DNA of 64,000 bases. Origin: Streptomyces sp. L2 (GTDB lineage: Bacteria > Actinomycetota > Actinomycetes > Streptomycetales > Streptomycetaceae). Under the pieces are notes generated by a model. The model was not told where the DNA came from. It was given only the letters and a program-made list of their open reading frames with translations, and did not search any database. The DNA is taken from the NCBI RefSeq assembly GCF_004124325.1, contig NZ_QBDT01000001.1:4650001-4714000 (forward strand), read 5' to 3'. Both the position numbers and the translations under genes were made by a program. Shown in pieces: positions 63,446-64,000 of this stretch; position 1 is the stretch's first letter; each line of letters begins with the position of its first letter.

Positions 63446-64000
63446 TCAGGAGTTGTACGCACTCTGCGCCCGCTCCAGCCCCTCCGCCAGCAGACACTCC
63501 ACCGCATCCGCAGCCCGGTCCACGAAATAGCCCAGCTCCTTGCGCTCCGCCGAACCGAAGTCCTTCAGCACGAAGTCCGCCACCTGCATCCGCCCCGGCG
63601 GCCGACCGATCCCGAACCGCACCCGGTGGTACTCCGCGCCCATCGCCTTCGTCATCGACTTCAGCCCGTTGTGCCCGTTGTCACCACCACCCAGCTTCAG
63701 CCGCAACGTGCCGTAGTCGATGTCCAGCTCGTCATGCACGGCCACGACATTCGACAGCGGCACCTTGTAGAAGTCCCGCAGCGCGTTCACCGGACCACCC
63801 GACAGGTTCATGTACGACATCGGCTTCGCCAGCACCACCCGACGGTTGGCCGGCCCCACCGGACCGATCCGCCCCTCCAGCACCTGCGCCTGGGCCTTCC
63901 CGGCCCGCTTGAACTTCCCCCCGATCCGCTCCGCGAGCAGATCCACCACCATGAACCCGACGTTGTGCCGGTTCATGGCGTACTCCGGCCCGGGATTCCC
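63446..64000 (-). CDS. pth: Peptidyl-tRNA hydrolase (5' end beyond window)
   Basis: The last 184 residues of Pth, which frees tRNA from peptidyl-tRNA released by stalled ribosomes. The visible start [16 protein letters not shown] belongs to the family's N-terminal G-N-P-G motif with the catalytic His in [28 protein letters not shown] and [12 protein letters not shown] follow as expected. The frame is open to the right edge, and about 12-15 residues are missing there. Confidence 0.95.
   Translation of the reverse strand, partial: GNPGPEYAMNRHNVGFMVVDLLAERIGGKFKRAGKAQAQVLEGRIGPVGPANRRVVLAKPMSYMNLSGGPVNALRDFYKVPLSNVVAVHDELDIDYGTLRLKLGGGDNGHNGLKSMTKAMGAEYHRVRFGIGRPPGRMQVADFVLKDFGSAERKELGYFVDRAADAVECLLAEGLERAQSAYNS

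Overview
This 64 kb window is chromosomal DNA of a Streptomyces species. The evidence is a very high G+C content with strong third-position GC bias, many GTG starts, leaderless promoters, and a block of Streptomyces core genes: an ssgE-like sporulation gene, a penicillin-binding protein, pmt, rsmI, tatD, rpfB, ksgA, ispE, galT-galE-galK, ppc and pth. No rRNA, tRNA or CRISPR array was seen. Functions are assigned from motifs and context read by eye; no database search was possible.

Region 1 (1-12.5 kb) is the edge of a glycosylated natural-product gene cluster, all on the + strand and mostly with overlapping or near-overlapping genes. It holds the end of a glucose-1-phosphate thymidylyltransferase, a dTDP-glucose 4,6-dehydratase, a PgaE/RdmE-type FAD monooxygenase, two 4-ketoreductase/epimerase-like SDRs, a VC0807-type membrane protein, an E1/UrdQ-type PLP [2Fe-2S] 3,4-dehydratase, a classical SDR, a 2,3-dehydratase, a 3-ketoreductase and acyl-CoA carboxylase beta and epsilon subunits. 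Together these would make a 2,3,6-trideoxyhexose (rhodinose or amicetose type) and supply malonyl-type extender units, probably for an aromatic (angucycline-like) polyketide whose core genes lie to the left.

Region 2 (12.5-23.3 kb) is core chromosome: a YbaK-type deacylase, a DMT transporter, a divergent marR/membrane-protein pair around a large dyad, small redox genes, a family VIII-type hydrolase, a CbiMQO metal transporter with a Nur-like box over a leaderless promoter, an SsgA-like protein and a penicillin-binding protein.

Region 3 (23.3-30.7 kb) is the most striking part. It is a lower-GC island inserted at the 3' end of pmt (protein O-mannosyltransferase). Three copies of the pmt 3' end are present at 23335, 25403 and 30626. 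The leftmost looks like the displaced ancestral gene end. They delimit two tandem elements, one with a secreted pectate-lyase-fold protein, the other with relics of a GntR (KorSA-like) regulator and a frameshifted tyrosine integrase, followed by a compact cassette of a type III polyketide synthase and two methyltransferases.

Region 4 (30.7-64 kb) is core chromosome again: pmt, rsmI, tatD, rpfB, ksgA-ispE, a Uma2-fold protein, an ABC-F ATPase, two tandem beta-propeller membrane proteins, an atypical response regulator, a sodium:solute symporter divergent from galTEK, cbiZ, a GNAT, a LuxR regulator, a MarR/methyltransferase/VOC set, a solitary Phd-type antitoxin, a desaturase-TetR operon with a palindromic operator, ppc, an LAETG sortase substrate and pth (cut by the right edge). 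Intergenic spaces carry REP-like palindromic repeats, one of which sits in frame inside tatD.
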